Shown piece by piece: positions 1 through 4,842 of a stretch of DNA of 11,640 nt; position 1 is the first letter of the stretch, and the number at the start of each line of letters is the position of its first letter. The DNA is taken from contig DFKI01000134.1 of NCBI GenBank assembly GCA_002373325.1, positions 1 through 11,640 of the forward strand, written 5' to 3'. Source of the stretch: Treponema sp. UBA3649. GTDB lineage: Bacteria > Spirochaetota > Spirochaetia > Treponematales > Treponemataceae. The notes beneath the pieces are model-generated. The model was not told the origin of the DNA and did not search any database. It was given only the letters and a program-made list of their open reading frames with translations. Position numbers and translations under genes: made by a program.

Positions 1-673
1 TTGTCTGCTCGCCCATGAGGTCTGATTTTACCTCGGCGATGAATGATGACTCAAGGACACCAGCCGTCTCACCGCGTTCTGCACATGCGAGTGCCTTTGC
101 AAGGGCCATTCCTCTTCCCTCGGGATCGTGCGCCGGGTGGACTGCAATCAGCTCTGGAACTCCGAATCCACGGACATACTCGTTGCGTACTTCGGTTCCG
201 GGTCCTTTCGGTGCCATGAGGAAAACCGTGATGTCGCTTCTGATTTCCTCGCCTTCCTCAATCATGTTGAAACCGTGGCTGTACCAGAGAGCGGATCCCT
301 TCTTCATGTATTTCATCAGGTTCTGAACGACCTCGTGATGCTGCTTGTCCGGAGTAAGGTTTCCGACTACATCGGCTGTGGGCAAAAGCTCCTCGTAGGT
401 TCCCACCTTGAATCCGTTTTCGGTTGCGTTCTTCCAGGACTGTCTTTTCTGCTCGATGGCTTCCTTTCTGAGGCAGTATGAGACATCCATGCCGGAGTCG
501 CGGAGGTTGAGTCCCTGGTTGAGACCCTGGGCACCGCATCCCACGATTACGATTTTCTTTCCCTGAAGTGCCTTTGTTCCGTCCTTGAATTCATCACGTG
601 ACATCTGGCGGCAATGTCCGAGCTCCTGACGTGCCACACGCCAAGGGATTGCGTTAAAATAGTTCTGACCCAT
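1..673 (-). CDS. ilvC: Ketol-acid reductoisomerase, class II (long form), 5' part only
   Basis: Cytoplasmic NADPH- and Mg-dependent enzyme of valine, leucine and isoleucine synthesis that isomerises and reduces acetolactate or acetohydroxybutyrate. The first 224 codons are present and the C-terminal half lies beyond the left edge. The reading aligns closely with E. coli-type IlvC (about 490 residues) with an offset of one residue. The Rossmann motif GCGAQGLNQG lies near residues 45-54. R69, R77 and S79 match the NADPH-selecting residues of the E. coli enzyme. K156 in APKGPGTEVR and E214, D218 and E222 in AEVKSDLMGE match catalytic and metal-binding residues. The ATG at 673-671 has AGGAG (about 682-687) at good spacing. 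It has its own promoter candidate 70-100 bases upstream. The lipoprotein gene ends 158 bases upstream on the same strand. The family call is very secure because motif order and spacing match throughout. Confidence 0.97.
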   Translation of the reverse strand, partial: MGQNYFNAIPWRVARQELGHCRQMSRDEFKDGTKALQGKKIVIVGCGAQGLNQGLNLRDSGMDVSYCLRKEAIEQKRQSWKNATENGFKVGTYEELLPTADVVGNLTPDKQHHEVVQNLMKYMKKGSALWYSHGFNMIEEGEEIRSDITVFLMAPKGPGTEVRNEYVRGFGVPELIAVHPAHDPEGRGMALAKALACAERGETAGVLESSFIAEVKSDLMGEQT

Positions 674-746
674 TTTGTTCAGCTCCTTTTTGTTGATTTG
701 TTGCGGCCCGGAAACGACAAGGCTCCCGGAATCTTCTTACTTATAG

Positions 747-775
747 AATATATCACAAGGAGCCTGTTGCGTAAA
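747..775 (-). promoter_or_regulatory. Candidate ilvC promoter
   Basis: On the minus strand TTTACG (775-770) and TATATT (752-747) are separated by 17 bases, about 75 bases before the ilvC start. The -10 lies between two 7-bp inverted arms (720-726 and 759-765, GGCTCC-type). Upstream sit a perfect 10-bp palindrome AATTGCAATT (783-792) and inverted CGTAAA/TTTACG arms (770-775 and 792-797). The promoter is an inference from spacing and match. No T-box or leader peptide with runs of Ile, Val or Leu codons was seen. Confidence 0.5.
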
Positions 776-831
776 GTGAAATAATTGCAATTTTACGTTG
801 ATTTTTATGCAATATGTTTTTTAGTTGACGT

Positions 832-1752
832 TTATTTTATGATGAAACATTCTCCGTCCTGAGCCTCAAAGCCGCTCAATGTGTAGGAAGAGCCGTCTAA
901 GCCCTGTTCCTCATGCGTCTGATAGGTGTAGACCACTGTGTCGGAGCTTCTGTAGACTTTGTGCCTGATTCCAGTGGGGACCGGTTCCTGAAAATTCGCC
1001 GTTCCTGCATCAGAGCTCTGAAGATCAGCGTTCTGACGATCAGCGTCGTCGTAATCGAAGTTTATGCAATCCACCTTCAGGTCGGATACCGTGTAGCTTT
1101 TGTTCTTGTTGCAGTACAAATTATAGATTCCGTTGTCCGTGTACGTCGTGTTTATGCGGCGTGATGTTTCTCCGTTCGAGATTGTGAAAGAGACCCTGTA
1201 GTATGCGTTCCGAAAATCCTCAGCATCTTTTTCATTGTCATTCGAGCTTTCAAATTCAATCTGTATGGAGAGAGGCTCCGCATCGGGGTCGCCTGCGTCT
1301 GCGCTGGAAAGATCTGGAGTCTCGCAGTCAATGTAGATTTGCTCGTAGGTATTTTCCTTGAGCTTGAGTTTTAATGACTGGATTCCCCTTTTTATGGTAA
1401 AGTCATCGCTGCACAGTGTGTAGGATGGATAATTGGTCTTTTCCTCTGTGCCTGACGGATTCTCCGTAAAATTTGCGTACACAAAGGCACTTTCTCCTAC
1501 GGGAAGCTCAGTGAACTCAATGAAATCATCCGCCTTGCATATACCCGTTCCTAAAATCGGCTGGAGATTTTCACCCATTATGGCGACCGTGAATCTGTAC
1601 GACTTGTCACCGGATTCTTCATTGCTCTCTCCCTCGCGCGCAAAAAGTGACGGATCGAATTTCAGTGAGAATCCCGCGGTGTTCAGTCCGTTCGAGCAGG
1701 AAAAAAGAAGGAACGTAAAGGCCGGTATCAGAATCTGAAGCAACTTTTTCAT
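832..1752 (-). CDS. Predicted lipoprotein of unknown function
   Basis: 306 residues. The N-terminus has two lysines, a hydrophobic stretch (about residues 4-17) and the lipobox LFS-C with Cys19, so it should be exported and lipid-anchored, as in the relaxed spirochaetal lipobox. An in-frame ATG exists 57 bases upstream, but it would add residues before the signal peptide. The ATG at 1752-1750 has GGAGG with suitable spacing and starts directly on the signal peptide. The mature part is acidic and polar, rich in Ser, Asp and Glu, and appears mostly beta-type with no recognised domain. It has six further cysteines (in GIC, TLC, IDC, LYC, VDC and GEC contexts), enough for three disulfides. Two low-complexity Ser/Ala/Asp stretches (SSADAGDPDAE and SSDAGT contexts) may be linkers. 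It has its own promoter and is transcribed divergently from rpmB. Function is unknown; location is inferred from the lipobox only. Confidence 0.8.
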   Translation of the reverse strand: MKKLLQILIPAFTFLLFSCSNGLNTAGFSLKFDPSLFAREGESNEESGDKSYRFTVAIMGENLQPILGTGICKADDFIEFTELPVGESAFVYANFTENPSGTEEKTNYPSYTLCSDDFTIKRGIQSLKLKLKENTYEQIYIDCETPDLSSADAGDPDAEPLSIQIEFESSNDNEKDAEDFRNAYYRVSFTISNGETSRRINTTYTDNGIYNLYCNKNKSYTVSDLKVDCINFDYDDADRQNADLQSSDAGTANFQEPVPTGIRHKVYRSSDTVVYTYQTHEEQGLDGSSYTLSGFEAQDGECFIIK

Positions 1753-1800
1753 AAAATACCCTCCGTTTTTGAAAAAATCTACTATTACTACTATTATATA

Positions 1801-1815
1801 TAAGGGCATCTCGAA
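1801..1815. repeat. 15-bp dispersed repeat, copy 1
   Basis: TAAGGGCATCTCGAA occurs here and again at 3443-3457. Here it lies in the predicted 5' untranslated region of the lipoprotein mRNA, where it reads TTCGAGATGCCCTTA. There is no matching right arm nearby, so it looks like half of the hairpin element found at 3447-3489. Confidence 0.55.
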
Positions 1816-1845
1816 AAGCTGAAGTTTACGGAGACCCCTATAATC

Positions 1846-1874
1846 AGTTTACAGCGGCATGGGGCTTTTGTCAA
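1846..1874 (-). promoter_or_regulatory. Promoter of the lipoprotein gene
   Basis: A perfect -35 TTGACA (1874-1869) and a -10 TAAACT (1851-1846) are separated by 17 bases on the minus strand. The predicted start lies near 1839, giving a 5' untranslated region of roughly 85-90 bases. That leader contains the 15-bp repeat of 1801-1815. Inferred from consensus match. Confidence 0.6.
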
Positions 1875-1942
1875 GTTTTCAATCTTGATTGCGGGAATTT
1901 TTACAATCCTTGCATTTTTGTGATTTTTTCTCGGCTTAGGAC

Positions 1943-1971
1943 TTGAAAACTTTTTTCAAATGTTATAGAAT
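1943..1971 (+). promoter_or_regulatory. rpmB promoter candidate 1
   Basis: TTGAAA (1943-1948) and TAGAAT (1966-1971) with a 17-base spacer. Together with the site at 1985-2013 it would give tandem promoters for the L28 gene. Inferred from consensus only. Confidence 0.45.
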
Positions 1972-1984
1972 ATGCCATTCACAA

Positions 1985-2013
1985 TTGACGAGATGCAGTT
2001 AATTTTGTGTTAG
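1985..2013 (+). promoter_or_regulatory. rpmB promoter candidate 2
   Basis: TTGACG (1985-1990) and TGTTAG (2008-2013) with a 17-base spacer. The predicted start lies near 2020, about 38 bases before the rpmB start codon. Inferred from consensus only. Confidence 0.45.
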
Positions 2014-2057
2014 AACTTAGAGGCGACTCTGAGAATATTTTTTAGGTAGGTAAGAAT

Positions 2058-2285
2058 ATGTCAAGAACATGTGATCTCTGCGGAAAGCACCCAATGCACG
2101 GAAATAAGGTCAGCAACTCATATCATCATACACGCCGCACCTGGAAGCCGAATCTTCTCAAGCTCAAGACGGAAATCGGCGGAACAACAATGACTCTCCG
2201 CATCTGCACCCAGTGTCTGAGAAGCGGTTTCGTCACAAAGAAAATCAAGGTGAAGCCCGCTGATATGGCAGCAAAGAAGGACTAA
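2058..2285 (+). CDS. rpmB: 50S ribosomal protein L28, zinc-binding form
   Basis: 75 residues, usual for bacterial L28. It is a structural protein of the large ribosomal subunit. It starts MSRTCDLCGK and contains a second Cys pair in RICTQC, so it is the C+ form with a CxxC...CxxC zinc ribbon (Cys5, Cys8 and a pair near residues 50-53). The basic central segment (HHTRRTWKPN) matches the family's RNA-contact region. The ATG is preceded by GGTAGGTAAG, a modest ribosome binding site. It is a single-gene unit with candidate promoters just upstream and a hairpin 37 bases after the stop. It lies apart from rpmG and other ribosomal genes, which is not unusual. Confidence 0.95.
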   Translation: MSRTCDLCGKHPMHGNKVSNSYHHTRRTWKPNLLKLKTEIGGTTMTLRICTQCLRSGFVTKKIKVKPADMAAKKD

Positions 2286-2321
2286 GAGTTCTCAAAAAAT
2301 CTTTGTTTTTAATCAGTGTTG

Positions 2322-2348
2322 AAGCCTGTCTGATTTTCGGACGGGCTT
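2322..2348 (+). terminator. Probable rpmB terminator hairpin
   Basis: AAGCCTGTC (2322-2330) pairs with GACGGGCTT (2340-2348), nine pairs with one G-U, around a nine-base loop. The downstream sequence TTGGGTGTTTTAAA is only moderately U-rich, so this is a plausible but not ideal intrinsic terminator. Confidence 0.5.
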
Positions 2349-2399
2349 TGGGTGTTTTAAATATAAAGATGTCGGATTCTGCGGTTCAAGGAAATTGTC

Positions 2400-2490
2400 C
2401 AAGAAGTTCATACACAATGCCGTTCTGAATTATTTTCTGGACTCCACACGGAAGGGATGCGGAATCAAGTTCAGCATGACAATTCTTTTA
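2400..2490 (-). repeat. Dispersed intergenic repeat remnant (CHAELDSA-type)
   Basis: Minus-strand sequence from 2490 reads TGTCATGCTGAACTTGATTC, the DNA behind the spurious peptide CHAELDSAS / VMLNLI that recurs in intergenic DNA of many bacteria. Further along, ATTGTGTATGAACTTCTTGG resembles the loop of the element at 3447-3489 (ATTGTATATGAGTTCTTC). No reading frame here looks coding. This is recognition from memory of a repeat type; boundaries are approximate. Confidence 0.45.
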
Positions 2491-2526
2491 TGACGGCCAT
2501 CTCAGAGTAAAAAAAAACTCCCGTCA
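2491..2526 (-). terminator. Hairpin after the Nudix/membrane-protein unit, possible terminator
   Basis: TGACGG (2491-2496) pairs with CCGTCA (2521-2526). An inner GAGT/ACTC pair closes an A-rich loop (T-rich on the minus strand). It begins five bases after the stop of the minus-strand membrane protein. The run of T lies in the loop and not after the stem, so it is not a textbook terminator. Confidence 0.3.
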
Positions 2527-2531
2527 ATCTC

Positions 2532-2828
2532 TCAATTCTCACCTCTCAGTTGGTCAAGTCTTTCCTTCAGGACGATGAAGGTTCCCAAAACTCCGCATCC
2601 CTCAAGAATCAGGGTCACGAAAATCTGCTGGAAATAAACCAGGTAGGGGAGGATGATTACGGCAAGGGAAAGAAGGCATGAGGGGATGAGCTTTGAATCA
2701 GGCTTTGGGACTGGCTCACCGTTTTTTTTCATGGAGCTTTTTTTTGCGGAAATCAGTGCGATAAAAACTGCGGTCTCCAAAATCCAGAGCGACGAGCAGA
2801 TGATGCAGATTATAAGTCTCGGGTTCAT
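2532..2828 (-). CDS. Small hypothetical membrane protein, three predicted helices
   Basis: 98 residues from the ATG at 2828-2826. That ATG shares the sequence ATGA with the stop of the upstream Nudix gene and has GGAGG four bases before it. A start five codons earlier exists but lies inside the Nudix gene and has no better binding site. Three hydrophobic segments are visible: about residues 4-27 (LIICIICSSLWILETAVFIA), 47-66 (IPSCLLSLAVIILPYLVYF) and 69-87 (IFVTLILEGCGVLGTFIVL). The short polar loop between the first two is basic (KKSSMKKNG). No family is recognised. The overlap implies co-translation with the Nudix hydrolase; a functional link is only inference. Confidence 0.7.
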   Translation of the reverse strand: MNPRLIICIICSSLWILETAVFIALISAKKSSMKKNGEPVPKPDSKLIPSCLLSLAVIILPYLVYFQQIFVTLILEGCGVLGTFIVLKERLDQLRGEN

Positions 2829-3355
2829 TTTTCCTCCAGCCATTTCAGGAGCGTGTTTTTGGCGGAATCAAAGGCAATCGGGCAAGTCTCCACGTCTTCC
2901 TTCGTTTCAATTTTCTTCCATATAAATGCGTCAACCTCACCTTCCTGGGCTTTGAGCGAGAATCCTTCCGGGAGGGATGCCGTGAAAAAAATGTCGCAGG
3001 TTTTGTATCTTATGCCCTTGTAGTCGTAGGTGTTCGGAAACGAGCAGAGATACTTGAGTTTTTCCGGGGCTGTTCCGGTTTCTTCCATACATTCCCTGTA
3101 AGCGGCTTCTTCGGAAGTTTCGTCCGGGTCAGTAAATCCTCCTGGCAGGACAAGAAATCCCTTGCGCGGTTCCCTGGCTCTTTTTTCAAAAAGGATTTCT
3201 CCCTCCTCATTCTCAATCACCAGGCCCACGGCGCTTGCCACGTTGTTGTAGAGCACGAATCCGCATTTCGGACACTTCCATTTGCGTCCACCGCCTAAGG
3301 TCTCAATCTCATTTGTTCCGCACTGGGGGCAGTATGAAAATCTGTTTTGTTCCAT
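2825..3355 (-). CDS. Nudix hydrolase with N-terminal zinc ribbon
   Basis: 176 residues from the ATG at 3355. A zinc ribbon CPQC...CPKC (Cys9, Cys12, Cys28, Cys31) is followed by a canonical Nudix box at residues 73-95: GGFTDPDE, then REC and MEETG, matching Gx5Ex7REUxEExGU. Such enzymes hydrolyse nucleoside diphosphates linked to another group, such as NADH or ADP-ribose; substrate cannot be set from sequence. The ribbon-plus-Nudix layout resembles NudC-related proteins, but the protein is shorter. The frame is open to an ATG at 3451, but the ribbon begins eight residues after the chosen start. A promoter (TTGCAC-17-TATCCT) ends six bases before this ATG, so the mRNA may be leaderless; no Shine-Dalgarno sequence is present. 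A possible alternative start is ATG at 3373. It overlaps the next gene by four bases. Confidence 0.88.
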   Translation of the reverse strand: MEQNRFSYCPQCGTNEIETLGGGRKWKCPKCGFVLYNNVASAVGLVIENEEGEILFEKRAREPRKGFLVLPGGFTDPDETSEEAAYRECMEETGTAPEKLKYLCSFPNTYDYKGIRYKTCDIFFTASLPEGFSLKAQEGEVDAFIWKKIETKEDVETCPIAFDSAKNTLLKWLEEK

Positions 3356-3361
3356 ATTGAT

Positions 3362-3390
3362 AGGATAACGCATTTCTTGATTTGGTGCAA
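3362..3390 (-). promoter_or_regulatory. Promoter of the Nudix gene, leaderless arrangement
   Basis: TTGCAC (3390-3385) and TATCCT (3367-3362) with a 17-base spacer on the minus strand. The seventh base after the -10 is the A of the start codon at 3355. No purine-rich ribosome binding site precedes that ATG. Confidence 0.45.
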
Positions 3391-3442
3391 GGACATTCGT
3401 TTTTTCATTCTCTTGACGCTTGCACTGATTTGTGCGATAATG

Positions 3443-3489
3443 TAAGGGCATCTCGAAGAACTCATATACAATGATTTTTTCGAGGTTCC
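3443..3489. repeat. Hairpin repeat element containing the second copy of the 15-bp repeat
   Basis: TAAGGGCATCTCGAA (3443-3457) is identical to 1801-1815. Here GGCATCTCGAA (3447-3457) pairs with TTCGAGGTTCC (3479-3489): ten of eleven positions pair, with one G-U and one mismatch, around a 21-base loop. The loop resembles part of the repeat at 2400-2490. It lies between the divergent Nudix and small-membrane-protein genes. It looks like a short mobile or dispersed intergenic repeat and not a terminator, since no T-run follows. Confidence 0.5.
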
Positions 3490-3551
3490 AGTCAGCATGA
3501 TTTTCCCGGCCTGTACTAAAAATCGGCGGGAAGTAAATTTAGGAGAAAAAA

Positions 3552-3785
3552 ATGGTTGCTCTGATTGTCGGAATCATTCTCATTGCGTTTTGTGTGTTCG
3601 CGTGCCTTCCGTTCGGACTTGCGTGGGGTGCGGACGTGGTAAATTTCCTCAAGGGATGCGCTCCCGTTTTCGCGGCTTTCATCGGTCTTGTCGCCGTGTT
3701 CATCGGATTCGCGGATCTGAAGGATAAGAAGGAAGCAAAAAAGGAAGAGGAAGCGGCAAAGGCTTTGGAATCATCCCAGAAATGA
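3552..3785 (+). CDS. Small hypothetical membrane protein upstream of rplM
   Basis: 77 residues with a strong ribosome binding site (AGGAG at 3541-3545, six bases before ATG). Two hydrophobic segments are visible: residues 2-26 (VALIVGIILIAFCVFACLPFGLA) and about 37-53 (PVFAAFIGLVAVFIGFA). A highly charged C-terminal tail follows (DLKDKKEAKKEEEAAKALESSQK) that should be helical and cytoplasmic or periplasmic. No family is recognised and no function is proposed. It ends 31 bases before the rplM promoter, with only a weak hairpin between, so some read-through into rplM is possible. The good binding site, clean hydrophobic pattern and stop position support a real gene and not a chance frame. A 140-codon frame on the opposite strand is its shadow. 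Confidence 0.75.
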   Translation: MVALIVGIILIAFCVFACLPFGLAWGADVVNFLKGCAPVFAAFIGLVAVFIGFADLKDKKEAKKEEEAAKALESSQK

Positions 3786-3805
3786 GACTTTTTTGCCTCT
3801 TTTTT
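3784..3805 (+). terminator. Weak terminator-like hairpin after the small membrane protein
   Basis: GAGAC (3784-3788) and GCCTC (3795-3799) form four pairs with one mismatch around six T, followed directly by TTTTTT (3800-3805). The U-run is good but the stem is weak. Confidence 0.3.
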
Positions 3806-3815
3806 GAGTTTTCTA

Positions 3816-3845
3816 TTGACTAGAATCGCTTTTTTGTGATAAAAT
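3816..3845 (+). promoter_or_regulatory. Promoter of the rplM-rpsI operon
   Basis: TTGACT (3816-3821) and TAAAAT (3840-3845) with an 18-base spacer. The predicted start near 3852 leaves a leader of about 90 bases before rplM, long enough for the two hairpins described separately. Confidence 0.6.
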
Positions 3846-3865
3846 AACATACCCCGTATATATAA

Positions 3866-3919
3866 GGACAACTGCTCATTGTCCGTAAACATTCGCTGTT
3901 CGATGCAAATCAGTGAATG
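3866..3919 (+). promoter_or_regulatory. Structured rplM leader, two consecutive hairpins
   Basis: Hairpin 1: GGACAA (3866-3871) with TTGTCC (3879-3884), loop of seven. Hairpin 2: CATTCGCTG (3890-3898) with CAGTGAATG (3911-3919), nine pairs with one G-U, loop of twelve. Both lie between the predicted transcription start and the rplM ribosome binding region. L13 is known to control its own operon through the leader in E. coli, and L13 leaders are described in Firmicutes. An equivalent role here is inference. Confidence 0.45.
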
Positions 3920-3942
3920 AATTTTAACAGTAGGTATATACA

Positions 3943-4371
3943 ATGAAAACAATTTTTTCAAAACCAGCCGATGTAAAGCATGATTGGTATGTCATCGACG
4001 CATCTGGAAAAACTCTCGGTCGCGTGGCTGCAAAGGCGGCTTCAGTTCTCCGTGGAAAGCACAAGCCCACTTACGAGCCAAACGTTCTCTGCGGTGACTA
4101 TGTTGTTATCATCAACGCGGACAAGATTCAGGTCAGCGGAAAGAAGAACGATGACATGATGTACAGGCACTATACCGGTTATATCGGTGGTCTCAGGGAG
4201 TACTCTTTCAGCACTCTTCTTGCAAAGAATCCGACCGAGCCGCTCAGAAGGACAATCGCAGGTATGCTTCCCCACAACCGCTTGGGACGCAAGATTATTG
4301 GAAACCTGAAGATTTACGAGGGTGCCGAGCATCCCCATACAGCTCAGAATCCCCAGCCTCTGGAAGTGTAA
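3943..4371 (+). CDS. rplM: 50S ribosomal protein L13
   Basis: 142 residues, the usual bacterial length. It is an early-assembly protein of the large subunit that binds 23S rRNA. Family signatures run throughout: WYVIDASGKTLGRVA near the start, GDYVVIINADKI, the YRHYTGYIGG segment, and AGMLPHNRLGR near residue 110, followed by LKIYEGAEHPH. The ATG is preceded by AGTAGGT at a slightly long spacing, a mediocre binding site that could suit regulated initiation. It is followed after 12 bases by rpsI, the conserved rplM-rpsI pair. It is expressed from its own promoter through a structured leader. No anomaly was seen in the protein. Confidence 0.98.
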   Translation: MKTIFSKPADVKHDWYVIDASGKTLGRVAAKAASVLRGKHKPTYEPNVLCGDYVVIINADKIQVSGKKNDDMMYRHYTGYIGGLREYSFSTLLAKNPTEPLRRTIAGMLPHNRLGRKIIGNLKIYEGAEHPHTAQNPQPLEV

Positions 4372-4383
4372 TAGGAGTCAACC

Positions 4384-4773
4384 GTGAATAATATTGCAAT
4401 TGGAACAGGTAGAAGAAAGACAGCCGTGGCCCGTGTGTTTTTGCGCGAGGGTTCAGGCAAGATTGTTGTAAATGGAAAGGATTTGAAGGATTACTTTGTG
4501 ACCGCTGATCAGGTCCGCATGGTGAATCAGCCCCTTTTGGTGACTTCGAATTCCAACAAGTTTGATATCCTGATTAACGTGAACGGCGGAGGACTCAACG
4601 GACAGGCTGCTGCATGTCTTCATGGTCTTTCAAGGGCTTTGACTCAGGTTGATCCCAATTGTCGTCCGGCTCTCAAGGCCAACGGATATCTTACCCGCGA
4701 TTCCCGCATGGTTGAGCGCAAGAAGTACGGTCAGCGTGGAGCACGTAGAAGATTCCAGTTCAGCAAGCGCTAA
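4384..4773 (+). CDS. rpsI: 30S ribosomal protein S9, GTG start
   Basis: 129 residues, the usual length. It is a small-subunit head protein whose C-terminal tail reaches the P-site tRNA. It begins MNNIAIGTGRRKTAVARV, carries the GGGLNGQAAA segment, and ends in the hallmark basic tail KKYGQRGARRRFQFSKR. The start codon is GTG at 4384, with AGGAG six bases before it and 12 bases after the rplM stop, so it is co-transcribed with rplM. The next in-frame ATG would remove conserved N-terminal residues, which settles the start. A weak hairpin with a U-rich tail follows the stop. Confidence 0.98.
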   Translation: MNNIAIGTGRRKTAVARVFLREGSGKIVVNGKDLKDYFVTADQVRMVNQPLLVTSNSNKFDILINVNGGGLNGQAAACLHGLSRALTQVDPNCRPALKANGYLTRDSRMVERKKYGQRGARRRFQFSKR

Positions 4774-4796
4774 GTTCTGTCTTTTGCAGAATTTTG
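4773..4796 (+). terminator. Weak terminator after rpsI
   Basis: AGTTCTG (4773-4779) pairs with CAGAATT (4787-4793) through seven pairs including one G-U, around a seven-base loop. TTT and then GTCCTTT follow. The stem is AT-rich, so termination may be partial and recX could receive some read-through. Confidence 0.4.
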
Positions 4797-4800
4797 TCCT

Positions 4801-4829
4801 TTGCCGGATGAAATCGCTTGATTTTAAAT
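4801..4829 (+). promoter_or_regulatory. Possible recX promoter
   Basis: TTGCCG (4801-4806) and TTAAAT (4824-4829) with a 17-base spacer. The predicted start near 4836 would leave a leader of only about seven bases, with no Shine-Dalgarno sequence before the ATG at 4843. The -35 match is weak. Confidence 0.3.
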
Positions 4830-4842
4830 TATTTCTGATTAG

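Larger units (their letters stand above)
1753..2057. other. 305-base divergent intergenic region (lipoprotein / rpmB)
   Basis: No gene is seen here. It holds the leftward lipoprotein promoter (1846-1874), two rightward rpmB promoter candidates (1943-1971 and 1985-2013), and a 15-bp sequence at 1801-1815 repeated exactly at 3443-3457. A 10-bp inverted pair AAGTTTTCAA (1873-1882) / TTGAAAACTT (1943-1952) overlaps the -35 regions of the two opposing promoters. No ORF with a ribosome binding site and no RNA gene was recognised. Confidence 0.7.

Noticed and set aside
15..539. Several short frames on both strands
   Set aside because: All overlap the ilvC reading frame, which is continuous and well conserved from 673 to the edge.
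1753..1809. Upstream extension of the lipoprotein by 19 codons
   Set aside because: It would place residues before a normal signal peptide. The internal ATG has a strong GGAGG site.
3539..3961. 140-codon open frame on the minus strand
   Set aside because: It covers the small membrane protein and the rplM promoter and leader in antisense. It has no ribosome binding site, and the plus-strand signals are better.
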